Shown: positions 25,746-37,300 of the stretch, piece after piece | Layout of the letters: the number at the start of each line of letters is the position of its first letter | How positions within the stretch are numbered: the stretch's first letter is position 1 | Source: Cavia porcellus | Taxonomy: Eukaryota; Chordata; Mammalia; Rodentia; Caviidae | Assembly: GCF_034190915.1 (NCBI RefSeq) | Contig: NW_026947499.1 | Location: 2,727,950 to 2,791,949 of the forward strand | Length of the DNA stretch: 64,000 bases | Direction: 5' to 3' | The notes under the pieces: model-generated | The model's database searches: none | Told to the model about the DNA's origin: nothing | What the model saw: the letters and a program-made list of their open reading frames with translations, nothing else | Program-made: the position numbers and the translations under genes

Positions 25746-26911
25746 GAATTGCAAGTGTATTTCCTTGACGTTCTGGAAGTCATAAATCTTAGGTCTTGGT
25801 GCAGGCAGTGCTGTTATTGGAGGATTCATTGCCCTCTCCAGAGACCTGGCTCTTGTGCTTTCAGCATCGTAACCTCAGCTTCCCGCATCACAGGTCCCCC
25901 CTCTGACTGCCCTCCTTCCTTCCTCTGACAAGGGCGTCCAGACACTACGGCATCATCTCCTATTGCAAGATCCCTGGCCTAAGCTCACCTACAAAATTCC
26001 CACTGCATGTGAGCTGAAACACTCCTGAGTTCTAGGGTTAGGACCTGGACACTGTTACCAGTTCCCTGTAATGACCACAGGTACATAATATCCCAAGCCA
26101 TTGGTTTCTCTTCCTTCCCTGAATATGTTTCTCCCTTGCTCAGGCTCCCTCCTCCTAGTAAACAGCAGGAGTTTTGCTAAGTGTGTCTTTAATTTCAAAA
26201 GAATGCTCAGGAATCTGATCAGTCTCCCCAGTCATGGCAGCCTTGTTTTGCATTATCAAAAAGAAAAAAAGCTTGCTTATTAAGGAAAAGCACAAAGAAA
26301 GGAAGAAAAGGAATAAACAGATGTTTCTCATTAGCAAAAAAAGAAAAAAAAAAAGGGTTTTCGTGTCCTTACCCAGCTTTCCCTTCTCTATGCTTATCCA
26401 TAAATGAGTTCAAATGAAGGTCTGAGCTAAAGAATGAAATATTTAAATTTCTAGATGTGGGAAACTTTAAAGCTGAAAAGAAGGGCAGAGAGGCTCGGCA
26501 AGACACTAGATGAGCAATTGTACCTTTTCCAGGGCTCACATGAACTGACATCAAGATGAATATGTTCCCCTAATGGAGATCGCATGGACTCACTCAGGGT
26601 TAGAGGAGTAATAAGAACAAGTGAGGAACCATCTTGACCTTGACTTCCCCTTGGAGCCTCCCCTATAACTGCACTGGCTCCATTGCTCAGATAATTTGCA
26701 CCACTACTGCCACTCACTGTCTGAAGATCAATTCCCTGCAGTCTTCAAGCAGGTGCCAGGAGGGAGCGAAGAGTTCTGGGGATTTTCTCAGGTCTGTACA
26801 TTTTATTTGCATTTTAAATAAATTTCCAAAACAAACTCTGGACCTCTTCTCTAGAAATCACGAGCTTCCTCAGTGCCCTTATCACCTAGACAGACTGTAC
26901 AACAGCCGGAA
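25746..26911. other. Single-copy DNA, A-rich patch, no gene seen
   Basis: Mixed sequence with an A-rich stretch at 26329-26356 and an octamer-like ATTTGCAT near 26807. No repeat family or exon recognised. Confidence 0.35.
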
Positions 26912-27262
26912 TTTGAAAGGGAAGACTTGTTTTGGTTCATGGTGTTTAGAGGTTTCAGTTTGTGTGAGGCTGGCTACAAGGTAAGTATGTCATGGTGGAA
27001 GGATCTGGCAGAAGAAAACTACTCACCTCATGATGACCAGGAAGCAGAGAGGGAAGGGAGGAGCCCTTGCCCTTCTAGGTCACAACCACAGGGACCAACT
27101 TTTCCAACTGGCCTCACCTTCTATGAGCACATTCAGCTCTAAAGATGTTGATGGATTAATCCATGGATGAGTATGGCACTCCTGTGATCCAGCATCCTTC
27201 CAAAAGCCCAACAACACAACATGTGAGCCTTTTGGGGGTTGTTCTAGATCTCAGCCATGTAT
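26912..27262 (-). mobile_element. MaLR-type LTR, antisense
   Basis: The + strand reads GGTTCATGGTGTTTAGAGG, GTCATGGTGGAAGGATCTGG, a CTCACCTCATGATGACCAGG segment, AAGCAGAGAGGGAAGGGAGG, then GATTAATCCATGGATGAG and AGCCTTTTGGGGGTTGTTC. This is the full antisense order of a MaLR LTR, including the 'gattaatccat' signature. It is solo and diverged; its ends are blurred. Confidence 0.65.
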
Positions 27263-27594
27263 TAGGTCTATCTTTTGTTACCAACTTTGGTTAAAGACTT
27301 AACTTCAATAAAAGAAGTTTACGATGAGAAAAAAAGCAACAAGAAAATCACAAATCTGAATGCCCACCCACCTCTGATCTTAGTACGAGCAATGGGCATA
27401 GGGCTGTGGCATCGAAGTAACATGCCTGTCCATTTGCCAAGCTCCCCAACAAAAGTTGAAGAGCCAGGTGGGAATCCCAGGCCAGGTCACCTTCCATTTA
27501 CAGAGATGTGAGCATCTATGTTTCCACCCATGCATTTCCAATTTTCATGTGTGGCCAGAAAATTAGATTTTTTAAAACTTCTTGAGCATTCTGG

Positions 27595-28010
27595 AGTCTC
27601 TGAGGTACTGATAGGGAATAACGTTCCCTTAGTTCTGACCTCTGGGAGATAGATGCTGAGACAGGGTTAAGAGGATACTAGTTTATTGGGAATAAAGAAT
27701 GTGAGATAGAAGATAAAGGAACTCAACCTCACAGAGAAGATTCTGGAAACACTTCTGACAAAGCTTCAGCCGTCATGGGGGGGGGACACACATCACAAAG
27801 GCATCCTATGAGAGGACTGCTACATGGCCAAGGTTGCCAACATTCCTGATGGGCTTTGCTTGGCCTCTGACCAATACCAAGGAAGGGTGTGAGGCTGGCT
27901 TGAAAATGGAGGCAGACATAAGAGGCGCTGCCCAGCAGAGCAGTCCACTAGTCAGTCCCTTGGTATTAGAGAGCAATTTAGGGAATCTAGGGTCACCCCT
28001 CCAAGTCACC
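27595..28010 (-). mobile_element. Candidate ERV LTR, antisense
   Basis: Read on the minus strand the segment has CCAATAAACTAG (27677-27690 on +), a canonical AATAAA polyadenylation signal. It is followed by CCTCTTAACCCTGTCTCAGC and then CTCCCAGAGG, as in the R-U5 part of ERVL/ERV1 LTRs. Upstream in that sense is CCTTGGTATTGGTCAGAGGC with a CCAAT-like sequence. I cannot name the family and the 5' boundary is uncertain. A 9-base G run (27777-27785) interrupts it. Confidence 0.4.
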
Positions 28011-28724
28011 CCCAAGATGGATTATAGTGAATTTTTCCACTCACAAGAACTTGTTGATTTAAATAATGAGCCTCCTCAAGCAGTGATATTCCAGTTACAC
28101 ATTTGTTTACCATTCATTCAGTTAGCAGATACAGCGCTTGGAGCTTCCTAGGGTCCTGTGGTAGAAGCAATGTGCTCCCCTTCCAACCATCCTCACTGCT
28201 ATTGGCAGCATATGTAGGACAGTCATGGAACACTGCAGGGATGCAGCAGTGTCCTGAGCTGCTTGCCCAGGCTCGGGGTCACAGTGGATTTTCAGAGAGC
28301 ACAAACCCAGCCTGTCCCCTGGACCTCCCCAGTGATTAAATCCTGGCATCCAGGAGCAAGTGCTGTCACATCCACCTGCCCACAAGTCTTTATTTATGGC
28401 ACACAGCTGCTTCCCAGAATACCTCTCTGCAGCCTGAGTTCAGGTGAGAATGGACTGGAGATGAGAAGAAACCAAGCTGGCATCACATGTCAACTCAGTG
28501 GGAGGTCACAGGGCCTTAAAATCTGACGTCACTTTGGAACAGATAAAAGAAAAGAAGAGTAGCAACCCTCAGGGGAGACTAGAAAAGATAGAGACGTGGT
28601 CTCTTTGACTCATACGTTCAATTATTAACTCAACAGAGCATTCTAGGTACCTTTGTGGTTGTACAGGTGAAGACCTGCAGAAGCCCAGATCCACTTTTGG
28701 GGAGGGGAGATACACATAAGCCAG

Positions 28725-29113
28725 TGTTCTGATTTACATCTAAAATGTCCCCTAAAAGTCTTACAGGTGCAGAGATGGAGCATTTGGAAGGCAATTAGAG
28801 GTGATAATCTTACCAATAGGAAAATCGATTAAACTTTTAGCTGAATGTCCTGTAAGGAAGTAGGTTCTGCTTGGAATTAGGGATGTGATTTGGAAGATTA
28901 GATTCTTGTTCCTAAATCTTCACTCTTTCTTCATTCTGACCACCATGAGTGAGTAGCTTCTCTCCACTACCCCTTACGCTATGCTGTTTCTGCTTTGTGA
29001 CTAGAAAACCACTGACTGAACCCATTAAAACCATGAACGAAAACAAACCTCTCTTCCTTTAGGTTGTAGCCTTCATATCCAGTCCCACTGATGGGAAATT
29101 GATTAATATAACA
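28725..29113 (+). mobile_element. MaLR (MLT1-like) LTR, sense
   Basis: It starts TGTTCTGATTTACATCTAAA and continues ATGTCCCCTAAAAGTC, the standard MLT1 opening. Later come ACCACCATGAGTGAGTAGC (near 28939), CCATGAACGAAAACAAACCT near 29031 with CTCTTCCTTTAGGTTG, and an end at TTAATATAACA. The 389-bp length and TG...CA ends fit a solo LTR. Confidence 0.7.
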
Positions 29114-29829
29114 TATAAAGTTAGTGCATAAGCAGTATATAACAAAGGAAATCCTTTTAAATATGTAATAGGTATCTGAGAAGCATTAGAGCCCTGAAGA
29201 AGGAGCCAGAATAAAGGAAGTGTTTTTCCTGGAAAGGGAAGGCTGTATGGAAATACCCAACATGGGTATGATGAGATAATGTGCTTTGAGGGCAGTGACA
29301 TGGCGGCAGAGAAGTCCATGGAGGGGGTGGACAGAAACTCAGAGTCTGTGGGCAGTGGCATGCTGAGTTGTTAATTACTTAATGATGCTAAGTCTTGGCT
29401 TTTCAGGTCCTAAGAAAAAGGAGCAAGTTTTGGAATTCAAATGTCATATGGTAGTAAAAAACAGTGTGTGAGAAATTTAACCACTTCTTCTCCATCAAAG
29501 CCCCTTTTGAACCAGCCACCTTGTTCACAGGCCTCTCTTTCCTCATTCCTGTAGCCATTCCATTCCTCTTGTCTCCCCTCCCTGGAGCCAGCTTCACAGA
29601 ACCAGGAGAATACATTTTTCTAGCAGCTCTCCTTTCCTCAGAGCCCCTGGGTTAGTCAGAAGTGGGGAGCAGAGGTCCAGCATCAGGTGGACTTTAGACC
29701 AGTGATTAGAGATGAGACCCCAATGCCATGAAAAGAAAGTCCACAACAGATGCAAGACAGTGGTCAACAGAAAGGAAACCTACAACTAATTTCACATAGA
29801 ATCGAAAACCTAGACTTATCACTAAGCCC
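29114..29829. other. Single-copy DNA, no gene seen
   Basis: No recognisable repeat or exon. The 100-codon minus-strand frame 29059-29361 starts inside single-copy DNA, reads into the neighbouring LTR and shows no known domain. Confidence 0.35.
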
Positions 29830-29960
29830 ATGGACCAAAATTTAACCTAAGCACAAAGCAGCAAGACATTGAACAGTGGAAGTTTGTGATAGTAAATGCT
29901 ATTATTATCTTCATTTCACAACTGGGGAAACTGAGTCAAATTTAAATGGAGAAAATCAGG
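29830..29960 (+). mobile_element. MIR SINE remnant, sense
   Basis: CTATTATTATCTTCATTTCA followed by CAACTGGGGAAACTGAGTCA (29899-29937) matches the MIR phrase 'attattatccccattttacagatgaggaaactgaggca'. Only this core part is recognisable. Confidence 0.6.
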
Positions 29961-30809
29961 ACAAGATCCTACATGGCATCAAGAGAAGGGTCTCAGACGC
30001 CAGGTACTGAACAACTGAGGCTGTGGCAAGGTATGATCTTGTTGAGGCCAGGGTGGTCCCAATCAAGCTCCCTAGTATGAAGAGGAGACCACCTCCTCCT
30101 GCCCAGCAGGGCATGAAACATGGCTCACAGCTACCCTTCACTTCTGGGGTGTCCTTCTCACCACATTTTCAAGATCTTTTCTCTGAGTCTCTAATGGATA
30201 TCCAGTTTATTTCTCCAGAATATTCAAATCATCAGCAGGTTGTCAAGAGCTCTCATCCAAGGACACGTTTAACCAGAGTTCACTTGCATGGGCCATGATT
30301 GTGCAGAACCTCACAAGGTGAACTCTTGCAGCAGATGGAAATGTGGGTGGCATTCTAACCATTAGCCCCCAAAAGCTGACACTGTGATGTATGACAGTGA
30401 TGAAAGGATCATTTAGCATGGCTGAAATGCAGTGGAATGATCTGCACTTGTGTACCAGAAAGCCTTCTGCTGAGATAAGATGGATATGTTTGAGGAGGGG
30501 CAAGGGTGTCAGGACTCCATCAAAATCTCATTTCCTCCCAGCATTGAAGGTTGTTTCCCCCCACACCGACAGTTGGCTTCAATGACTAAGAAAATAATTC
30601 TTCATGGACACCGTGATGTGTTGGTTCTGCTCTGGACTGGGGTTCAAAGCATGGATAAAAGCAAATGAAAACACCCACGTTCATGGGGCTTGCATCTTAG
30701 TGACGAAAGAGAGACAGAAAGCATGGGTATAAGAAAAATATATAGAATGACATGATACTGATAAGAGAAAGAAAATGTATGTGCAAAAGTTAGTATGGAA
30801 CAAGGACTT

Positions 30810-31100
30810 GGGGAGAGGTGGAGCTCCTGGTTTCTCTGGGTGAGCCATGCAGGCTTCACTTTGGAGTTCTTTCCTGGTCCCTGACCCCTTCCTGTCTGGT
30901 GTAGATCCAGTTCTGCTTCCTGGCCACCAGCTACTAAGCAGCTTTGCTCCTTCACACCCTTTCCACCATGATGCATCTGCCTTGGACTCAGCTGACCATG
31001 GACTGAATCCTCTTAAAAATGAGCCAAATTGAGCCACAAGTCCTTTAAACTGTGAGTATTGGCTATTGTGTCCAACAATGGGAAATCTGACTGACAGAGC
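30810..31100 (+). mobile_element. MaLR-type LTR, 3' part, sense
   Basis: The 3' half of a MaLR LTR is recognisable: CTTTGCTCCTTCACACC, TTTCCACCATGATGCATCTG (30959), GACCATGGACTGAATCC, a GAGCCAAATTGAGCC segment in place of the usual AATAAA zone, then a terminal AAATCTGACTGACAGAG. The 5' half is unclear. Confidence 0.55.
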
Positions 31101-31129
31101 ATAGTGGGTGGGAGTGGCTGAAATTTTCA

Positions 31130-31156
31130 TTTCTTGAAAATACAATTTTCAAGAAA
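31130..31156. other. Perfect 12-bp hairpin (TTTCTTGAAAAT / ATTTTCAAGAAA)
   Basis: The arms at 31130-31141 and 31145-31156 are exact reverse complements with a 3-base loop. The AT-rich stem contains TTCTTGAA and TTCAAGAA, both of the nTTCnnGAAn form bound by STAT or heat-shock factors. That match is simple and may be chance. Confidence 0.6.
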
Positions 31157-31254
31157 ATGGTCATGAATTCCACGCTGCAAAGGTGATTACACTGGAAGAG
31201 GTCTATGGAATGAGAAAAAGGCAGAGTGGTGAAATAACAAAAACAACACTTTAA

Positions 31255-31400
31255 GCCCCAGTTTAGAGCTATGTTGTAAATTTGCTCCACTGACTTTTCT
31301 TCATTTTATAAACAAGGAAAATGAGGAATAAATATTTTGCAGTTTGTTCCCAAATTTATTGAGGCTGTAAACTGGGAAGACAGGAATTGACCATGACTTC
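31255..31400 (+). mobile_element. Possible MIR remnant, sense
   Basis: CTTCATTTTATAAACAAGGAAAATGAGGAA (31299 onward) resembles the MIR phrase 'cattttacagatgaggaaactgagg'. The flanks are too diverged to confirm. Confidence 0.35.
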
Positions 31401-32607
31401 ATCAGGTGTGACCTGAAGCCAACTCTTATTGTTTTGTTGATAATGCAGTAGAGAGAAAAATAAGCCTTCTGTCTGGACCTGGGCAGAAGGCGTGAGAGTC
31501 CTACCCTACTGCCCATGGCCCACATGTCCTTCATGTCTCCTTGTTTCCTCATCAGTGTATTGATGACACTGATATCTCCTGCATCTAAGAGCTATTATAA
31601 AACTAGAAAAAATTAATAACTACAAAACTCTAAGATTTTCAAGCACATGTTAATGCTCAGTGAAGAATATTTGTTAATCAGAAGCAAAAAGTCCATTTGA
31701 AAAGCTTTCTATTTGCCCAAAAAAGAAGCGCCTGAAAGGTTGTGGTTGAAGACAGCTTGGTTTCTGAAAAGAATAGCATTAAACAGAAGCCAAGAACTTT
31801 GTATCAGGACCATAAAATGATGCCTTAAGAGCATCTCAGGAAATACTAAGATACCATACTTCAGTCTAAAAAAGTGAATGAATTTGTTTTGAGAACGGAA
31901 CCTCAGGGAACCCTGCTTGAGAACAGCCATTTAGACAATTAGTTTCCGGGGATCTGGTTCAGTATTTAGTCACCCACGTTCTCAAAGACCTCTGCAGTCA
32001 TGATACAAAGGGGCCAGGCTACTGTTCAGAGGACCTTAGGATCATCCCCCATGGTGCTGAATTTACATGTATGCAGATTACAAGAGTTGTGGCTTCAGAA
32101 AGACTTCTACTGAGGTTTAGAGGAAGGTCTAGGAAGCCAGGCACTATGGCCCTCAGAGGACAATGTGTAAAGGAATGAAAATAAAACAGAAATGCATGGG
32201 AGATCTCAGGAAGTTGTAGAAACCGAGAGTATGAAACATCTGTTGGCAGTGAGCAGTGTCTGCGCAAGCTGGAGACCATGGGGGCTGCCGCAAGCAATGC
32301 AGCAGGATCTGGGTTTTCTGCGTCACTTGGAGTTCACATTTCACCACAGCTTTCACCAGGTGCTGGACACAGAGCTGTGGGATTCAGTGTTTGGGGTGCT
32401 GGTCTCAGCAGTGCTTTGGTCCAGTTCTCTTTTGTTCCCTTTTCCTACCTGTTGGAATGGAACTATTTACCCAGAGAAGAGTTTGACTTCAGTCTCGGTG
32501 GAAACACTGGACCTGGAATTGTTAGCACCACTGAGACCATTAAATCTTTGCCAAATAGACTAAGTGCATTTTTCATAAAAGGCTATGCATGGACCTTTGA
32601 GCTGGGG
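31401..32607. other. Single-copy DNA, no gene seen
   Basis: No recognised repeat. Open frames at 32192-32563 and 32278-32727 (123 and 149 codons) overlap in different frames, one ending in an LTR fragment, and have no domain. Confidence 0.35.
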
Positions 32608-32712
32608 TGTTATTATTTATACCTAGGTGTCTCCCTCAACAGTCTCATGTGCTCAAAAGTGGAGCTTTTGGACCAAGATTGGGCCACAGAGACTCTAGCT
32701 AATTTGATGTTA
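32608..32712 (+). mobile_element. MaLR-type LTR 5' fragment, sense
   Basis: It begins TGTTATTATTTATACCTAGG and continues CAGTCTCATGTGCTCAAAAG and TGGAGCTTTTGGACCAAG, matching the first hundred bases of MT/MLT1-type LTRs. The remainder is missing. Confidence 0.5.
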
Positions 32713-34850
32713 GAGTTCTTTTCTTGAAAGAGACAGTTACTAAGGACCTGACTTGAAAGGTCAAATTTTAGTCTCATAGCAGGTAGGGTGGATTTGTAAA
32801 CTAACTTCACAAGTCAGGGAAGCTGCAGAAAGAGCAAAAGCTGCACTTTTGGCAGTGCTCCTTTCGCAAGGACACAGACCCTCGCTGGTGGCAAACTTCA
32901 GGCCATCACGGGGCAGACACTGTTTTATAGTTTACAGAGAGCGCACCTCACAGGGAAGGGTTAATCAAAAGTCAAATATCAGGAAAAAACTTCTCTGAAC
33001 AGCACCTCCTACGAACAGCTTCCTAGCTGAATGGCACCTGTGTGATCCAGTACAAAACACTCATGTTTAAGGCACACAGAGGTAAGCATCTATGATCACT
33101 GCTTTGGAAAGGGTCATGCAGTATGTATTTTGAGAAGTAATGCTTTACAGTAGTGTCACTCAGTGATCGGAAATCACTCTTGAGACTTTGCGATTGCTCC
33201 TTCTGCCCTTGTGAGAAGAATCCATCCTGATCTGCTGGAGGGCCCTGGCTCCCTGGGAGGTAACGGGGGTGAGTCCAGTTACCCATGGACTTCACTCCTT
33301 GAAACACCACAATCATACCACTGAAACACTGGGAGATAATTGTAGGACCTGCCAAAATTCAAGTCCTAAGAAGAAATCTTTTAGGAAGTGTGATTTCTAC
33401 TTACATTTCCAGTCCTCTTATTGCATTAAACGAAGTCTCAGCTTTGTGATAATTCATCCTTAACATCTGATTCCTACACCTGGTAACCACCTGCCAGATT
33501 TGCTAACCAAATACCAGATTTGCTTAGATTAACTGGCTCTAACCAGAATTTAGCAATACTGTTAATGTTCGCTACATATTTGGGGGGGGGGCGATTTTAC
33601 CTGTGTCCTTTCATAGTTATACTTTTGTAAAATGCATGCATTCTCCTTTACTAATGTATTTGTGTAAATTATATGAAAACAGAATGTTTCACTTTCCTTT
33701 GGATGCCATTGCTGCAATACAGTTAGGTACTATTTAATATACTTATACAAATTATACATGCCATTTCTGTCCTTTAGCACAGTCCACCCTGAGGAAACGT
33801 GAGTTTGAGCTATTTGCTCCCTGCCTTACCACCGCTTCACACTCACCCTTCCTCAGTGAGCCATTTCAGAGGGCACTCAGTGGTGCTGCAATGGATTGTC
33901 CTGGGGAAGGCTGGGAAACATTTGTGAAGCTCTCTGTGGCCACCCACCCTCTTTAGTGAGGTGCCTGCTTAAGTCATTTGTCTATTGTTTCTCTGTTGCA
34001 TGGAGAGCATGTGCCATTGTGACAGTCAGAAAAAGCAGGTGTCCTTGTAACCCCTCAGGGCCTGGAAGATAAGGACACCAGTGTGACTGGGAGGGGACGC
34101 TGGGCTGCACCTGTAGCCTTAGCAATGCTCTGCATTTTTACTGGAAAGTACAGAGTTTATGATGTTCAAACTGCATGCATTTCTCCTTAAACACACAAAA
34201 TATTAGAGAAAAGTGTAGACATCGTGGTAGAAAATTAAGGAGAAATATACAGAAATGCACTGGCTGATGGGCCCACACTGGGATGGAGTGAACACAGAGG
34301 AGGGAGAGGTGGAAGCTTTGGCTGCAGAGTCAGGAAGAGCCAGGGTCTGCATGAGCCCCGCGCTGGGCAGCTGGGTCAGCCCTGTCTTCGTCTCGCAGAT
34401 CATGAGTGACAGGTCCAGCAACTCCAGAGATTCCATGGTCTTCAGAGGCTCAGGCCCTTAATGAAGGGGCCACATCCTACCCAGGAGAAAGAGGAGGTGG
34501 AGGAAGCGCTGTGGGCTCTCTTCTGCCTCTCTCCCCTTCCTCATCAGTGCCCCTGGCTGCTTAGAATCTATCCAGAATGGGCATGAAAAGCTGAGACCAA
34601 GATGTGCCAGGACTCACTCCTTTCCTGGGGATGGGGCAGAGGACCCAGGAGTGGATCTGAGAACAACACACGGGAAAATCAAAGGCAGTCATCACCACAT
34701 CATGAGCGCAGGCTGGTGAATTTTAACAGATCTGAGGATCCAAAGCCCTGGCTGCTTCTCACACTCTCTCTTGGTGTGTCCCCTGCTCCACAGAGGATCC
34801 CCATGCAAGATCTCCCCGTTACACGGATTGTCCACCCCTTCTGCCTCTAC
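32713..34850. other. Single-copy DNA with a 10-base G run, no gene seen
   Basis: Mixed sequence; 33470-33790 is AT-rich with a G10 run at 33582-33591. The 77-codon minus-strand frame 34203-34436 has a good Kozak context (GACCATGG) but no recognisable domain or splice support. Confidence 0.35.
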
Positions 34851-35326
34851 TGCAGTGACATATTTCAGATACTCCTCCCCCAAAATCTCGTGTACTGAAG
34901 ACTTGGTCCCAGTGTGGGCAGCAGTGCTCATAGGAGGGATTCCATGCTGTGACCAGAACACGGGGCCTCTGACCTCCACGATGGTGATGAAGTCATCTAA
35001 TTGTGCATCCACTCTAAGGTTACTGGGAGGTGGTGGAAACTCAGCAGGGTGCACCTGGTTGAAGGAGCAGGATCTGGGGGTGTGGCCTTGGGGACTCTAT
35101 GATACCCTGTTCCTCCCTCTTTACTTCCTAGATGCCACGAGGTGAGCAGTTTTCCTTCAGCACCCCAGGCTTCTGCCAGGACATTTCTGCCTCCTCACAG
35201 GCCTCCAGGTCATGGAGCCAGGAAGCCATGCACCGAAAACCCTGAACTGTGATTCAAGGATCTTTCCTCCTTTAAGTTAATGTCTGCAGGTGTTCTGTGG
35301 CAGCCCCAAAGAGCTAATTGACATAC
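34851..35326 (+). mobile_element. MaLR (MST/MLT1-like) LTR, near full length, sense
   Basis: TCCCCCAAAATCTCGTGTAC (34878) and GAAGACTTGGTCCCAGTGTG give the LTR opening. GGTGGTGGAAACTCAGCAGG, GGTGTGGCCTTGGGGACTC, CCACGAGGTGAGCAGTTTTC (35135), CATGGAGCCAGGAAGCCATG, ATCTTTCCTCCTTTAAGTTA and an ending at AGCTAATTGACATA follow in the expected order. The canonical polyadenylation signal is lost. It is a solo LTR with no internal genes. Confidence 0.7.
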
Positions 35327-35960
35327 TCCTGCTTCTAGGCTGTGTAAACAGCTTTGCAGTGTCAGGAGCAGCAGTGTGAACAGCTGAAGGGACAGAGCTG
35401 GTGGTTCTGACTCCTGGTTTTAGGCCAAATCCGCCTCCTCTCACGTTCTTCAGAGAGCTCAGGGTCAGCCCCATTTCATGGGCTGAGAGAGGGGACAGCT
35501 GGTAGCTGTCAAACACTTCCTCAAGGTGAACATGAACCTTTCAACCTGAAGACAGAAAACCCTTAATGACAGATAGTCTTTTCCAGATTGCTTATCTCAT
35601 AGGAGGAAACATCAGTTCTCTTGTTCTGCAACTCACAGGACACCGGGTCTCTGGAAATCACTCGAGAGCTAGGGTAGCACAGGTGAGGCAGAATCAGCTG
35701 GTTCCTATGAAGATCTCAGATTCACACAGAGCCAGTGCCTGCCACCCTTCTTTTCATTGCTGAAGGACCATGGGAATATTCTTTGTATCTTCCAGGAAAA
35801 CATGATTTCATTTACCTTCCCATGTACTCTGAATATGCAGCCCTCTCAGCAGCAACGCCTGGATAGAGGGGTGGCAACTGCTGCATCCCCTCGGGGAGCC
35901 AGGGAGAGAAAATGGGAGAGTGCGGTGGGTTTAGAGGAATGTGCAGTTCCTAGGATCGTT
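35327..35960. other. Single-copy DNA, no gene seen
   Basis: Nothing recognisable. The 142-codon frame 35757-36185 runs into the adjacent pyrimidine microsatellite and is an artefact. Confidence 0.4.
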
Positions 35961-35961
35961 C

Positions 35962-36107
35962 CTCTCCTTCCTTTCTCCCTGCTTTCCTTTCATACACCCT
36001 CCTTTCTTTTTCTTCTTTCTTCCTTTCTTTGTTTTTTCCTTCCTTCCTTCCTTCCTTCCTTCCTTCCTTCCTTCCTTCCTTCCTTCCTTCCTCCTTTCCT
36101 TCTTCCC
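35962..36107. repeat. Polypyrimidine tract with pure (TTCC)n core
   Basis: The + strand is nearly all C/T from 35962 to 36107, and a clean TTCC tetranucleotide array fills about 36036-36092. The Pro/Ser/Phe and Lys/Glu/Gly repeat peptides predicted from both strands are artefacts. Confidence 0.95.
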
Positions 36108-36489
36108 ATGCTACAGAAGGAACTCGAGCCTCACTCATGCTCAACAATCAGCTACTTGCGCAGAACTTATTTACTCATTATTTAAATTCCCAGCATGAGT
36201 CCCGGTACACTCTAGCTTGGCAGTGAGACCTGAGGCTGTAACCTGCATACATCTTCCTCCTCCCCTCTCTCGCAGGAAGCACACTGATTCACATTCCGCC
36301 ACAGTCTTGCTGCAGTGTCTGAGGCCAGAGCATCACATCTGGCTTTGTCCAGACAGATGTGTGCGGTTTGATCCCTGATGTCGCCACTTAATGTTGTTGT
36401 GGACTGGAGAGGAACATACTGGAAGCATTTGTAATCCTCAGCAAATGTTCTCAAAATGCCCCTTTGGAGCACGTACGGATTCACTAACT

Positions 36490-37300
36490 GACTCTGCAAT
36501 GCACAGCAAAAGTAACCGGAATTTTTTATCTTCAGTGATAAATTAACTTGGGGAATTGGGAAGATCTCACAATATCTGTGAGTTGTAGCTATTTCTGAAT
36601 TTTAATGTGTCAGTATTCACAAATAATTCCAAGATCTGGAGCCCCACGTCACCTGGCTCAGCTGCAGTCCCCCGATGGCCAGCCTGGCCCTTGTGTTCCC
36701 ATTTGCAGAGGGGAATGAGATGGCACAGACCAGCGGCACCTCATTTAATTGAGTTGGTGGTGTTATTGTTCTGAGCCCACAGCATTTCCATCCCGTGTCC
36801 TCTAGTTGCCTTCTGATATTGCACAAGTGCGAAACAAATTTCCAGCTCCGAGTGGAAGGTTCTACCCAGCACTATAAAATAAGATAAAGCAATAAGAGGG
36901 CCATCTGTCAAGCATCCCCAGGCATTCCTTCTCATCTCGCCCGTAGCCCACACAGCAGAACGAGCATCCCAGGCTGTGTACATATTTTAACTAACCCAGT
37001 AAATGATGCAGTCTCCCCTGCCTGGCAACTCGCATTCAGAGTGAATTTCTGTCTTAATGTGATTACTTCCAAGTTCTGGTTGCCAGTGATCTGCTCATGT
37101 AAAATCCTGAAAGTACTTGACATTAGGGCAGGTCCTGCGTTTACACACAGGAATGGATGGTTCTGCTCACACCCCCGCTTTATTTGCATGTGAACATATA
37201 TCAATGTTTTCACTTCAGGAACCACTAATGTGAAGCTGTGAAAATTTAAAAGCAAACTCAGAACTCCTGATGATAACTGCATTCAGCTTTTCTAGACTGT
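36490..37300. promoter_or_regulatory. Candidate conserved enhancer-like element with perfect octamer
   Basis: Non-repetitive DNA with many motif-like words: CATTTAATTGAG (36740), AATAAGATAAAGCAATAAG (36878, GATA-type AGATAA), CCATCTGTCA (36901), AACTAACCCAGTAAATGATG (36990) and a perfect octamer ATTTGCAT at 37182-37189. No transposon is recognisable in over 800 bp, which is unusual for this repeat-dense part of the window. Function and conservation are inferred. Confidence 0.3.

Noticed and set aside
30640..30770. Possible old L2/MIR-like repeat (ATGGGGCTTGCATCTTAGTG)
   Set aside because: It resembles a phrase common in ancient repeats, but I could not place it in a family with confidence.
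34203..34436. 77-codon minus frame with a good Kozak start
   Set aside because: A good start context is common; there is no domain, no splice evidence and no nearby CpG island.
35941..36226. Repetitive Pro/Ser/Phe and Lys/Glu/Gly peptides
   Set aside because: Direct translation of the (TTCC)n microsatellite.
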